From: Solirubrobacter sp963848475
GTDB lineage: Bacteria; Actinomycetota; Thermoleophilia; Solirubrobacterales; Solirubrobacteraceae
DNA length: 64,000 nt
Reading direction: 5' to 3'
Assembly: GCA_963848475.1 (NCBI GenBank)
Contig: CAWKDW010000003.1
Location: 124,001-188,000 of the forward strand
Of this stretch, positions 16,219-24,862 are shown one piece after another; position 1 is the stretch's first letter, and each line of letters opens with the position of its first letter. Position numbers and translations under genes: made by a program. The notes below the pieces were generated by a model. The model did no database searches. It saw only the letters and a list, made by a program, of their open reading frames with translations, and was not told the DNA's origin.

Positions 16219-18195
16219 GTGCCTGACATCTCCTTCGGCTTCATCGACCGCCGCGTGATGGCGGCGGTCGAGCGGGTCGCGGGCTCGGATCCCGATCCCG
16301 GCGATCCGTTCCGCGGCCTCTACATCTCCGACGAGGTCGCGCTGCGGCTCACGCACGGCGACTCGGGCTCGGATGCCGACGGGCGCCTGCAGGGCGTCGT
16401 GGAGGCGCTCGGGCTCGACAAGGTCGAGGCCGCGGTGCTCGCCGTCTGCGCCGCGACCGAGCTCAACCCCCGCTACGGGCGCCTGTACGCCTACCTGCAG
16501 GACGACGTCACCCGCAAGCTGCCGAGCCCGCGGCTCGTCGGCCAGCTCCTCGCGGGCGAGGGGCTCTCCCCCGCGGACGTGATGGCCGCGTTCGACACGG
16601 GCGCGCGGCTGCGGCACCTCGGCGCGATCAAGCTCCACGGCGACGCGCAGACACCGCTCGCCGAGCGCCCGATCAAGGTCGCCGACCGGCTCGCCGCGGT
16701 GCTGCTCGGCGGGCGCATGGACGAGTCCCCGCAGCCGACGCGGCTGCGGATGGTCGCGATGCCCGCGCACGATCCCGGCCGCCACGACGCGGTCGACACC
16801 CTGCGCGCGCTGCTCTCGCGCCCGAGCCACCTGCCGGTGGTGATCGCCGGCCCCGACGCCGACTCGCTGCTGGCGATGGCGGTCGGCCGGCCGCTCGTCG
16901 CGATCCACGTCAAGGATCTCGACCAGCGCGACGTGATGGCGGAGGCGTCGCTGATCGCCGCGCTCGAGCAACGGCCGGTGATCTTCGAAGGGCTCGAGGA
17001 CATCGAGCCGGGCGATCGCGGGCGGCTGCTGCGGGCGATCGAGCAGCGCCCCGAGCGCACCATCATCGCCGCACCGACGCGCACCGCCGCGCTCGCGCTC
17101 GGCGAGCGCACGGTGCTGCTGGTCGAGGCCGCGCAGCCGTCGTTCGCCGAGCGCCGGCAGGCCTGGGCGGACCTCACGGGCAACGACGAGGCCGGCGACG
17201 TCGCGGCGAAGTTCCGGCTCTCGATGACGCAGATCGTCGAGGCCGCGGAGGTCTCGCGCCTGTCGGCCACCGCGCGCGGCGCCGAGAGCGTCACGCCGGA
17301 GGACATGGACGCGGGCGCGCGCCAGGCGTCGTCCTCGCGACTCGGGGAGCTCGCGGCGCGGCTCCCGCCGGGCTACCGCTGGGAGGACCTGATCGTCCCG
17401 GAGCGCCAGCACGAGCTGCTGCACTCGATCAGCGCCTACCTGCGCCATCGCGACCGCGTGCTCTCCGACTGGGGCTACGAGAAGACCGTCGCCCGGACGC
17501 AGGGCCTGAAGGTGCTGTTCGCGGGCGAGTCCGGCACCGGCAAGACGATGGCCGCGCAGGTGCTCGCCGCCGAGCTCGGGCTCGAGATCTTCCGCGTCGA
17601 CCTCGCGACGACGGTGAGCAAGTACATCGGTGAGACCGAGAAGAACCTCGACCGCATCTTCGGCGCCGCCGAGGGCTCCAACGCGATCCTCTTCTTCGAC
17701 GAGGCCGACGCGCTGTTCGGCAAGCGCTCGGAGGTCGGCGACTCGCACGACCGCTACGCCAACATCGAGGTCGCCTACCTGCTGCAGAAGATGGAGGGCT
17801 ACCCGGGCGCGGTGATCCTCGCGACGAACTTCCGCCGCAACATCGACGACGCCTTCGTGCGCCGGCTGGACTTCGTGATCGACTTCCCGTTCCCCGAGCC
17901 CGAGGACCGGTTGCGGATCTGGGACAAGGTCCTCCCGGTCGAGGCGCCGCGCGCCGACGACGTCGACCTCGGCTTCCTGTCGGAGAAGTTCAAGCTCTCG
18001 GGCGGCGCGATCCGCAACTGCTCGCTCGCCGCCGCCTTCCAGGCCGCCGACGACGACTCAGCGATCTCGATGCGTCACCTGATCCGCGCCGTCGCGCAGG
18101 AGTACGGCAAGCAGGGCCGGCTCACGCTCGAAGCGGACTTCGAGCGCTTCCACGACGTCATCCGCGTCGGCGGAGGCCGCTCGAACGGGCACTGA
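16219..18195 (+). CDS. AAA+ ATPase of the contractile injection system (Pvc15/Afp15-like)
   Basis: 658 residues. The C-terminal half is a classical AAA+ module: Walker A GESGTGKT near residue 436, Walker B ILFFDEADALFG near 490, arginine-finger region NIDDAFVRRLDF near 550. The N-terminal half is a diverged ATPase-like or winged-helix region without a Walker A. Afp15/Pvc15 homologues are needed for CIS assembly or cargo loading. It is coupled to the DUF4157 gene; the 3' end overlaps a minus-strand membrane protein gene by 38 bases. GTG start. Confidence 0.9.
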   Translation: MPDISFGFIDRRVMAAVERVAGSDPDPGDPFRGLYISDEVALRLTHGDSGSDADGRLQGVVEALGLDKVEAAVLAVCAATELNPRYGRLYAYLQDDVTRKLPSPRLVGQLLAGEGLSPADVMAAFDTGARLRHLGAIKLHGDAQTPLAERPIKVADRLAAVLLGGRMDESPQPTRLRMVAMPAHDPGRHDAVDTLRALLSRPSHLPVVIAGPDADSLLAMAVGRPLVAIHVKDLDQRDVMAEASLIAALEQRPVIFEGLEDIEPGDRGRLLRAIEQRPERTIIAAPTRTAALALGERTVLLVEAAQPSFAERRQAWADLTGNDEAGDVAAKFRLSMTQIVEAAEVSRLSATARGAESVTPEDMDAGARQASSSRLGELAARLPPGYRWEDLIVPERQHELLHSISAYLRHRDRVLSDWGYEKTVARTQGLKVLFAGESGTGKTMAAQVLAAELGLEIFRVDLATTVSKYIGETEKNLDRIFGAAEGSNAILFFDEADALFGKRSEVGDSHDRYANIEVAYLLQKMEGYPGAVILATNFRRNIDDAFVRRLDFVIDFPFPEPEDRLRIWDKVLPVEAPRADDVDLGFLSEKFKLSGGAIRNCSLAAAFQAADDDSAISMRHLIRAVAQEYGKQGRLTLEADFERFHDVIRVGGGRSNGH

Positions 18196-18502
18196 GCAGC
18201 ACGGCGGCGACGGCGCCCGCGAGCACGGCGAGCAGGCTCAGGAGCGTCACTGGATCGGCCTGCGGTTGCAGCGCGATCAGCAGCGCGGCGCCGGCCAGCG
18301 GGCCGAGGATCGCCGCGCCGGGCGGGCCCTGCCAGAGCCCGGCGAGCGCGCCCGCGGCGCCCGCGGCCACCGCCGCGGCGATGCCCACGACGACGAACGC
18401 GCCGGTCGACCAGTCGTCGGGCAGCAGCCGACCGAGCGCGGCGGCGAGCACGACGCCCGCGAGCGTGAAGCCCACCAGGCCGCTGAAGACGCCGCGCATC
18501 AC
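18158..18502 (-). CDS. small hydrophobic membrane protein, 114 aa
   Basis: Four predicted membrane helices (about 5-25, 35-60, 62-80 and 85-105) of Ala/Gly/Leu-rich type, ending in a basic tail (SARSSGLRRRG). Its start overlaps the stop of the lipoprotein gene upstream, so the two form one operon with the gene at 19023. Function unknown. Confidence 0.65.
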   Translation of the reverse strand: MMRGVFSGLVGFTLAGVVLAAALGRLLPDDWSTGAFVVVGIAAAVAAGAAGALAGLWQGPPGAAILGPLAGAALLIALQPQADPVTLLSLLAVLAGAVAAVLLSARSSGLRRRG

Positions 18503-19026
18503 GTCAGCCGGATCGTGTCGAGGACCTCGTTCAGACGCACGCGGTCGAAGTCCGCCTGCGGCGCGCGCATCAGGAAGTCGAGCTGGGCGCCGTCCTTCGT
18601 TCGCACGAGCAGATCGATCGTCTTCACCGGCGTCGTCCCGGTGCCCGTCTTCTCGATGTAGTCGGCCTCGATCACGCGCGCGGCGTTGGCACCGTCGAGG
18701 TCGAACTCCGCGTCGCGCGTGATCTTCCAGTTGCCGCGGCGCAGCGTCTGGTCGGACTTGAACGCGTCGATCGAGAGCTCGAACGGCGGCGGCTTGAGGT
18801 CACGCGCCACGGCGGTCTGCGGCGCGAGCCCGCCGACGCCCTTGGGGCCCTGGGCGAGCCGGCTGCCGTTGACCTCGGAGACCTCCCAGCCCGCCGGGTA
18901 CGCGAGCGCCCAGCCGTCCCCGGTGAGCGTCTGGAAGCCGTCCGGGACATCCGCGGACGAGCCGCCTCCGCCACCCCCGCAGCCGGCGAGCACGAGCGCC
19001 GCGAAGAGCACCGTCACGCGCCTCAC
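18499..19026 (-). CDS. lipoprotein of unknown function
   Basis: 175 residues. The start is taken at a GTG overlapping the upstream stop (GTGA), giving RRVTVLFAALVLAGC, a signal peptide with lipobox LAGC followed by a Gly linker. The mature domain is alpha/beta (DGFQTLTGDGWALAYPAGWE), like the PsbP/LpqN-type domain of some actinobacterial lipoproteins; that resemblance is by pattern only. It is probably membrane-anchored outside the cell. Operon with its neighbours on both sides. Confidence 0.75.
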   Translation of the reverse strand: MRRVTVLFAALVLAGCGGGGGGSSADVPDGFQTLTGDGWALAYPAGWEVSEVNGSRLAQGPKGVGGLAPQTAVARDLKPPPFELSIDAFKSDQTLRRGNWKITRDAEFDLDGANAARVIEADYIEKTGTGTTPVKTIDLLVRTKDGAQLDFLMRAPQADFDRVRLNEVLDTIRLT

Positions 19027-20354
19027 TGGACCACACACACCTGCGAGGGGACGAAGCCCTGGCCCGGCACGTAGTCCAGCGCGCCGGTCAGGTCCGCGTT
19101 CTTGGACTCGTAGGACACGCCGCCGCCACCCAGGCCGAGGTCGATGTTCCCGCCCGCGTTGGTGGAGTCGGTGTCGTAGGTGCGAACCTGGGCCGTGGCG
19201 TTGCGCAAGATGGCGTCCTTGAGTGCGACTGCCGCCGCCGCGGTGTCCGCGGGGCCGCCGGTGACCGGGTTGATACCCCGAAGGAACGCGAGCGTAGCGT
19301 TCTGGATCGCCGGGTTGTCAAGCGGCAGATCGAGCTGCAGCTGGATCTTCTGACCGTCGCCCTGGCTGGCCTTGATGTCGAGCGCGTTGATCGCGCCGAG
19401 CGCGGTCTGCAGGTCCTTGAACTGGCCGCCGAGTTGCAGCTTGCCCTCGTAGCTGCCGCTCGCGGTCAGCGTCAGCGCCTTCGGCTTGCCGTCGGAGCTG
19501 AAGGTCACGGCGAGCGTCTGGTCGCCGGCGAGCGCCCCGCCGCCGCCCTCGCCCACCAGCAGCCCGGCCTCGCCCGTGAACTTGCCCGAGACGCGGTAGT
19601 AGGCCGTGATGTCGCCGGAGTTCGGCTTGCCGCTGGTCAGGTTCTTCTTGATGCCGACCGCCTGGCCGAGGTCGATCGAGCCGCTGGCGTAGCCGCCGGG
19701 CCCGTCGACGTCGATCGACGCATTGCCGCCGCCGGTCAGCTCGTAGGCGACGGACTCCACCTGGGGGACGTCGATGTGGACGCTCTTGCCGAGCAGGCGC
19801 GAGCCGATCGGGCCGGCGGCGATCGCGATCACCGAGTCCGTGACCTGGTGCTCGAACTTGTCCGCGGCGGCGGCGTTGGGCAGCACGAAGGTGACCTGCG
19901 GCGTCTGCCCGACCATCAGCGCGCCGTCGAGCTCGCCGCCCAGCTTCAGCGCCTTGGCGAGCGGCGGGCCGACGCCACCGCTGGTCGGCAGCTTGACGGT
20001 GATCGCGACCTCGCCGTTGGCCCGCAGCTGGCGCACGTACTCGACGCCACCCTCGAGCTTGACCTTGAAGAAGCGGACGTTGAACTCGCCGTTGAGCTCG
20101 ACCTTGTCGCTGGACTCCGAGACCACGCACTCCGAGAGCACGGGCGGCGGCGGCGCGCACTCGACACCGGCGATCCGGCAGATCGCCTGCTTGATGCCGT
20201 CGGCGATCGAGCTCTCGACGCCGCTGGCGACGATCGCGGTGACGATCGTCGCGACGAGCAGCATCGCCCCGAGGTACTCGGCGGCGGTCTGTCCTCGCTG
20301 GTCGCGCAGTCGGTGGGGCATCGCCGCCCACAGTGCCGCGGAGCCGGCGCTCAC
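19023..20354 (-). CDS. large protein with TadE/Flp-type prepilin signal
   Basis: Up to 443 residues; translation may start at the second Met (MPHRLRDQRGQTAAEYLG). The N-terminus has the prepilin-peptidase pattern RGQTAAEYLG followed by a hydrophobic helix (LLVATIVTAIVASG). This is a type IV/Tad pilin-like signal, but the mature part is a beta-rich domain of about 400 residues rather than a short pilin. Paired cysteines near residue 59 (ICRIAGVEC) suggest a disulfide. It is the first gene of a three-gene minus-strand operon between the two parts of the CIS locus. Perhaps a pseudopilin-like surface protein. Confidence 0.65.
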   Translation of the reverse strand: MSAGSAALWAAMPHRLRDQRGQTAAEYLGAMLLVATIVTAIVASGVESSIADGIKQAICRIAGVECAPPPPVLSECVVSESSDKVELNGEFNVRFFKVKLEGGVEYVRQLRANGEVAITVKLPTSGGVGPPLAKALKLGGELDGALMVGQTPQVTFVLPNAAAADKFEHQVTDSVIAIAAGPIGSRLLGKSVHIDVPQVESVAYELTGGGNASIDVDGPGGYASGSIDLGQAVGIKKNLTSGKPNSGDITAYYRVSGKFTGEAGLLVGEGGGGALAGDQTLAVTFSSDGKPKALTLTASGSYEGKLQLGGQFKDLQTALGAINALDIKASQGDGQKIQLQLDLPLDNPAIQNATLAFLRGINPVTGGPADTAAAAVALKDAILRNATAQVRTYDTDSTNAGGNIDLGLGGGGVSYESKNADLTGALDYVPGQGFVPSQVCVVQ

Positions 20355-20384
20355 ACATGAGGCTGCGCGCCCCTCTTTGGATTG

Positions 20385-20401
20385 GGACCGGTCCTAGGAC
20401 C
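20385..20401. promoter_or_regulatory. two overlapping perfect palindromes upstream of the prepilin-like gene
   Basis: GGACCGGTCC (20385-20394) and GGTCCTAGGACC (20390-20401) overlap in the 125-base gap between the methyltransferase stop (20480) and the start at 20354, both on the minus strand. The site may be an operator. It could also fold in RNA, but there is no U-tract for a terminator. Confidence 0.35.
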
Positions 20402-20479
20402 CCGAGCGCGCCCATGGTCGGGTGATCGCGGAGTACCGCCGGAATGGGAGGCGAAGCGGGAGCGTCATACGGGTCGGTG

Positions 20480-21898
20480 TCACCGTTCGATCAGGAACAG
20501 CCTCGCGAGCTCGTGGAGATTGCTGTCGAGGTCCTCGTCGCTGAGCTCGATCCCGGTCTGGGCCCGCAGCTCGGCGCGGATCGCGGCGCGGTCACGCGTG
20601 CCGTCCAGCAGCGTGATCAGCAGCCGCGCGGCGGGCTCCTCCATGCGCACGGTCGTGTAGGCGAGCGAGGTGAGCTCGGGGCCGTGTGCGGCCTGCCAGC
20701 GAGCGAGCCGCGACGCTGTCGGGTGCTCGCCGGCCTCGCTCGCGGCCTGCAGCGGACCGGCGTGCGGGATCAGCCGCTCACGGCGGAAGCCGTCGAGCAG
20801 CGCCGCGGCGAGCGCGTCCGAGTCAGCGTCAAGACGTTCACGCAGTTCGGCGAAGCCGAGAGTGCGGGGGCGGTAGCGATCGAGCTCGGCGAACACGTCG
20901 GCGACCAGTCCGACCTCCAGCGGCTCGGCCTGCAGGCGGACCGCCCAGTGCAGTCGCTCGGTGCGCCGCGCCTCGGGCGCGGCCGCGATGTCGGCGCCGG
21001 CGCGGCAGAGCACGCTCTGGCGGAAGTGGCGTGCGGTCAGCAGGTCGGTGTAGTTCTCGAACGCGATCCGGTCGCCGCCGGCCAGCTTCCAGAGCTCGGG
21101 CTCGACACCTTCGGGGAGCATCTCGGTGCGCAGGCTGTAAAGGTCGGCCTCGCCGACGTAGTCGAGGTCGTGGGACGCGGCGTGCGCGGCGAAGTCGGCG
21201 AACCAGAGCGGCTGCCAGAACTCGCTCAGGTCGTCGTGGACGAGCCGATAGAGCGGCCCGTCGGCGAGGATCGGCACCTCTCGCTCGAGCAGTGCGCCGT
21301 ACGTGTCGGCGGTTGTCACCCGCTGCTCCTTGAGGAACGTGAACAGTTCCTGCGCCTTCGCCGCGCGCGCGAGTTCGTCGCCGGGATCGACGTTGCGCGC
21401 GTGCCACAGGCCCGCGTCGCGCAGCATCTGGCGGAAGTAGCCGCCGGGCTGCGCGTTGTAGGAGACGTACGCGATCCCGTCCGGCGTCAGCGAGGCACAG
21501 ATCGTCGCCAGCAGCGCGTCGCGCGCGTCCGCCGGGATCCACCCGTAGACGCCGTGGGCGACGATGTAGTCGAACTCGCCGAGCGCGCCATCGGCGAGGT
21601 CGCGCACGTCGCCTTGTCGCAGCTCGACGTTCGCGAGGCCGACCTCGGCGATCACCGCGCGACCGTCGTCGATCGGACCGGCGGCCAGGTCGACCCCGAC
21701 CGCCTGGATGCCGGGCGTCGCGGCCGCCATCGCCATCAGGTTCCCGCCGGCGCCGCAGCCGATCTCGAGCACGCGCGCCGTGTACGGATCCGGGGGCTCG
21801 AGGCCGTGCAGGATCGCGACCGTCGCGAGCCGATCCGGATGCGTCTGGGCATACGGATAATTGGAGTATCGGACTGCGTCGTACGCGTTGTCAGGCAT
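20480..21898 (-). CDS. class I SAM-dependent methyltransferase with regulatory domain
   Basis: 472 residues. The N-terminal Rossmann methyltransferase has motif I VLEIGCGAGGN (about 42-52) and GVDLAAGPI at motif II. The central and C-terminal part matches the methyltransferase regulatory domain pattern found in bacterial protein-lysine methyltransferases (around LWFADFAAHAASHDLDYVGEA). The start is put at MPDNAYDAVRYSNYPYAQTH; an ATG six codons upstream is possible. It diverges from the CIS cap gene with only 50 bases between, so co-regulation is plausible. It may modify a surface or CIS protein; that is inference. Confidence 0.82.
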   Translation of the reverse strand: MPDNAYDAVRYSNYPYAQTHPDRLATVAILHGLEPPDPYTARVLEIGCGAGGNLMAMAAATPGIQAVGVDLAAGPIDDGRAVIAEVGLANVELRQGDVRDLADGALGEFDYIVAHGVYGWIPADARDALLATICASLTPDGIAYVSYNAQPGGYFRQMLRDAGLWHARNVDPGDELARAAKAQELFTFLKEQRVTTADTYGALLEREVPILADGPLYRLVHDDLSEFWQPLWFADFAAHAASHDLDYVGEADLYSLRTEMLPEGVEPELWKLAGGDRIAFENYTDLLTARHFRQSVLCRAGADIAAAPEARRTERLHWAVRLQAEPLEVGLVADVFAELDRYRPRTLGFAELRERLDADSDALAAALLDGFRRERLIPHAGPLQAASEAGEHPTASRLARWQAAHGPELTSLAYTTVRMEEPAARLLITLLDGTRDRAAIRAELRAQTGIELSDEDLDSNLHELARLFLIER

Positions 21899-21911
21899 CA
21901 GCACTGCATTT

Positions 21912-21942
21912 TTCACACCAGCCGGTTCTGTGTCGTTAGGGT
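21912..21942 (+). promoter_or_regulatory. promoter of the main CIS operon, probably leaderless
   Basis: TTCACA (21912-21917), a 19-base spacer, then TAGGGT (21937-21942), with GTG six bases later at 21949. The arrangement copies the promoter at 15631-15660, so both CIS transcripts may start at the initiation codon. Confidence 0.45.
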
Positions 21943-21948
21943 CGAGGC

Positions 21949-22800
21949 GTGCTGACCGTCGACGTGCCGCTCAACACGATGCTCGCGGACCTCGACGAGA
22001 CCCTCCGGACAATGCTCCGGACGGAGCTTGAACGTCATGGGTTCGAGGGTGTCGACATCGCCTTTGACGCTCCCGCACGCGAGTGGTCCGGACAGCTGTC
22101 CAAGCCCACGGTCAACGTCTTTCTCTACGACCTGCGCGAGTCGGAGTCGCAGCGCACGAGCGAGTGGTCGCGGATCCAGCGCGACGGGCGCACCTTCGAA
22201 GGCCGCCCGGCGATGGTCATGGAGTGCTCGTACGCGGTGACGGCGTGGACGCAGGCGGTCGAGGACGAGCACCGGCTCCTGTCTCAGGTCCTGGCGATCT
22301 TCTACGCCTACCCGGAGATCCCGCAGTCCGCGCTCAACGGCCGGCTGTCCAATGGCTCCCAGCAGGGACCGATCAAGGCCCGCATCGGACAGGGCAAGGG
22401 CGAGAAGTCGGACTTCTGGAGCGCGATCGGCGGCCAGTACAAAGTTTCTCTCGACTACGTCGTGCGGCTCTCGGTCGACTCCGGGGCCAAGCTCGAGCGC
22501 GGCCCGGAAGTCCGAACCCAGACCGTGCGCACGCGGCTTGCGGACGGCCCGGCCCGCGCGATCGTCGAGATGCACCGCTCCGTCGGCAAGGTCAGCAACA
22601 AGAAGGGCGAACCGCTGGCCAACGTGTGGGTCACGCTTCCGGACGTCGGAACGTGGACCGCGAGCGAAGCCGACGGCCGCTTCCGCTTCGACCGCCTGCC
22701 CCCCGGCCGTCACCGGCTGTTGGCGCGCACGGCGGACGGCGTGGAAGCCGTCACGCAGTTTGAAGTACCTGGTGCCGGGGTCGACCTGGTGATGGGATGA
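21949..22800 (+). CDS. DUF4255 CIS cap/tail-terminator protein (Pvc16/Afp16-like) with C-terminal beta domain
   Basis: 283 residues. The N-terminal about 195 residues are a DUF4255 domain (LNTMLADLDETLRTMLRTEL, then KPTVNVFLYDLRES), the family that closes the distal end of the CIS tube-sheath. A C-terminal carboxypeptidase-regulatory-like domain follows (GEPLANVWVTLPD, ASEADGRFRFDRLPPGRHRL), seen in some but not all Afp16 homologues. It is first in the main structural operon. Confidence 0.88.
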   Translation: MLTVDVPLNTMLADLDETLRTMLRTELERHGFEGVDIAFDAPAREWSGQLSKPTVNVFLYDLRESESQRTSEWSRIQRDGRTFEGRPAMVMECSYAVTAWTQAVEDEHRLLSQVLAIFYAYPEIPQSALNGRLSNGSQQGPIKARIGQGKGEKSDFWSAIGGQYKVSLDYVVRLSVDSGAKLERGPEVRTQTVRTRLADGPARAIVEMHRSVGKVSNKKGEPLANVWVTLPDVGTWTASEADGRFRFDRLPPGRHRLLARTADGVEAVTQFEVPGAGVDLVMG

Positions 22801-22828
22801 CGGAACGGGTAGCAACGGATTGCCCGAA

Positions 22829-22868
22829 AGGCTGCCTCGCAGCCTCTGGCCGCCGGCTCGGCGGCCAG
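22829..22868 (+). promoter_or_regulatory. two back-to-back hairpins between cap and receiver-like genes
   Basis: AGGCTGC-CTC-GCAGCCT (22829-22845) is directly followed by CTGGCCGCC-GGCTC-GGCGGCCAG (22846-22868), seven- and nine-base perfect stems. With no U-tract, they look more like an intercistronic processing, stabilising or partial attenuation element setting the high expression of sheath and tube relative to the cap. Confidence 0.5.
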
Positions 22869-22881
22869 CGAAGGTTGGGAC

Positions 22882-23250
22882 ATGGCTAACGAGCCCCGTC
22901 CTAGCGTCCTGCTCGGGAATCTCGGGCCGATCATGCGTCTCGGCATGAATCGCGTCCTGAGCGAGCAGGGCTGCCAAGTGGTCGGTCAGGAAGACCGGCC
23001 CAGCGCCATCATCGGGGCCGCGCACCGTCTGCGCCCCGACATCGTGGTGCTCGATCTCGACAACGGGTCCTCGCGCGAGCTCGCCCAGCTCGTGCGCGGC
23101 GCCTCCCCCGAGACCACCGTCGTGCTCTGGGCCCGGGAGGAGGACCTCATGGAGGTCTTCGAGCCGGCCTCGAGCACATCGCGCCTCGTCTCCGCTCCGA
23201 TCGTGGAGCGGCTACGAGGCGAACTGAGCGGCCAGCACGTCCACGAGTGA
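22882..23250 (+). CDS. stand-alone degenerate receiver-like protein
   Basis: 122 residues resembling a response-regulator receiver (beta-alpha repeats; PDIVVLDLDNGSSRELA carries a possible phospho-acceptor Asp). The acidic pair expected after strand 1 is replaced (VLLGNLGPIMR), and no output domain follows. It is therefore probably a non-phosphorylated pseudo-receiver used for protein binding. It sits between the cap and sheath genes, nine bases before the sheath start, so it may be a CIS assembly or control protein. Confidence 0.6.
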   Translation: MANEPRPSVLLGNLGPIMRLGMNRVLSEQGCQVVGQEDRPSAIIGAAHRLRPDIVVLDLDNGSSRELAQLVRGASPETTVVLWAREEDLMEVFEPASSTSRLVSAPIVERLRGELSGQHVHE

Positions 23251-23259
23251 AGGAGTGAC

Positions 23260-24825
23260 ATGCCCACGTACCTGACTCCCGGCGTTTACGTCGAGGAGGT
23301 TCCGTCCGCGAACAAGCCGATCGAAGGCGTCAGCACTTCGATCGCCGCGTTCGTGGGCTTGGCGCCGGGCGGCCCGGTCAACACGCCGATGCGGATCTCG
23401 AACTGGACCCAGTTCGCAAAGATCTACGGCGATCCGAACGAGCCCGACAATGGCCCCTTCATGGAGGGCGCGTACCTGGCACACAGCGTCTACGGGTTCT
23501 TCCAGAACGGCGGCAGCCTGTGCTGGATCGTGCGCGTCGGCGACGACGCCAGCTCCAACGGCGGCGGCGCCGCGGCCCGCGCGGCGCTCCCGGCGGCGAG
23601 TGACGCGGCCGTCGAGGCCTATAGCGCGGTCGCGCTCGAGGCCGGCCGCGAGGACGTCAAGGTCGAGATCGTCCAGGACGCGGCGGCCGGCGAAGGCGCC
23701 GACCAGACCTTCACGGTCAAGGTCAACGCCGGTGCCGACAGCGAGGAGTTCGCGGGCCTCTCGCTCAAGAAGGGCCGCAACAACCTCGCGACCAAGGTCA
23801 ACGCGCAGTCGAAGCTGATCAAGATCGAGGAGACCGGCGCTTCGCTGCCGGAGGCCGCGCGCGTGCCGGCCGCCGGCAGCTACACGCTGTCGGCCCCGTC
23901 GATCGACCCGAGCAAGGTCAAGCCGACGCACTTCGAGGGCGACGTCGCCCGCCGTCGTGGCATGGGTGGCCTGGCCGCCGTCGACGAGATCACGATGGTC
24001 GTGATGCCCGACATCATGACCCTCGCCTCCGACAACGGCGACGACGTGCAGATCCGCGATCTGCAGGGCAAGATGATCTCGCATTGCGAGAACGCGGGCG
24101 ACCGCATGGCGATCCTCGATTGCCCGCCGGACATGCTGCCGCAGGAGATCCTCGAGTGGCGGATGAACACCGCCGGCTACGACTCCAAGTTCGCGGCGCT
24201 GTACTACCCGTGGATCGAGGTCCAGGATCCGCTGACCAACCAGCCGATCATGGTTCCCCCGTCCGGCCACGTGGCCGGCCTCTGGTGTCGCACGGACGCG
24301 ACGCGCGGCGTGCACAAGGCGCCCGCCAACGAGGTCTGCATGGGCGCCAACGGCCTCGGCTTCCAGATCACGCAGGCGGAGCAGGGCGGCCTCAACAAGG
24401 TCGGCATCAACTGCATCCGCGCGTTCCCGGGCCGCGGCATCCGCGTGTGGGGCGCCCGCACGCTGTCCAGCGATCCCGAGTGGCGCTACATCAACGTCCG
24501 GAGGCTCTTCAACTTCGTCTCCGAGTCGATCATGGAGGGCACGCAGTGGAGCGTGTTCGAGCCCAACGACGAGAAGCTGTGGATTCAGCTCCGGATCGCG
24601 GCGACGAACTTCCTCACACGCGTCTGGAGTGACGGGGCGCTGTTCGGCTCCACACCCGCCCAGGCCTTCTACGTCAAGTGCGACGCCGAGACCAATCCGC
24701 CCGAGGTCATCGAGGCGGGCCAGGTCATCTGCGAGATCGGCATCTCGCCGGTCAAGCCGGCCGAGTTCGTGATCTTCCGGTTGAGCCAGTTCAGCGGGGG
24801 CGAAGGCTCCTCCGTCAGCGAGTAG
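23260..24825 (+). CDS. contractile sheath protein
   Basis: 521 residues, phage-tail-sheath family. It has the classical N-terminus TYLTPGVYVEEVPSANKP and the C-terminal core (KVGINCIRAFPGRGIRVWGA, then DPEWRYINVRRLFNFV) that forms the handshake strands. A variable insertion at about residues 90-210 (Ala/Val/Glu-rich) would face the particle exterior. GGAG precedes the start by seven bases. Only one sheath gene is present, unlike Afp/PVC, which have two or three. Confidence 0.95.
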   Translation: MPTYLTPGVYVEEVPSANKPIEGVSTSIAAFVGLAPGGPVNTPMRISNWTQFAKIYGDPNEPDNGPFMEGAYLAHSVYGFFQNGGSLCWIVRVGDDASSNGGGAAARAALPAASDAAVEAYSAVALEAGREDVKVEIVQDAAAGEGADQTFTVKVNAGADSEEFAGLSLKKGRNNLATKVNAQSKLIKIEETGASLPEAARVPAAGSYTLSAPSIDPSKVKPTHFEGDVARRRGMGGLAAVDEITMVVMPDIMTLASDNGDDVQIRDLQGKMISHCENAGDRMAILDCPPDMLPQEILEWRMNTAGYDSKFAALYYPWIEVQDPLTNQPIMVPPSGHVAGLWCRTDATRGVHKAPANEVCMGANGLGFQITQAEQGGLNKVGINCIRAFPGRGIRVWGARTLSSDPEWRYINVRRLFNFVSESIMEGTQWSVFEPNDEKLWIQLRIAATNFLTRVWSDGALFGSTPAQAFYVKCDAETNPPEVIEAGQVICEIGISPVKPAEFVIFRLSQFSGGEGSSVSE

Positions 24826-24862
24826 TCAGTCCTAAGGGTTCGAAGAGAAAGGAACGACCGGC

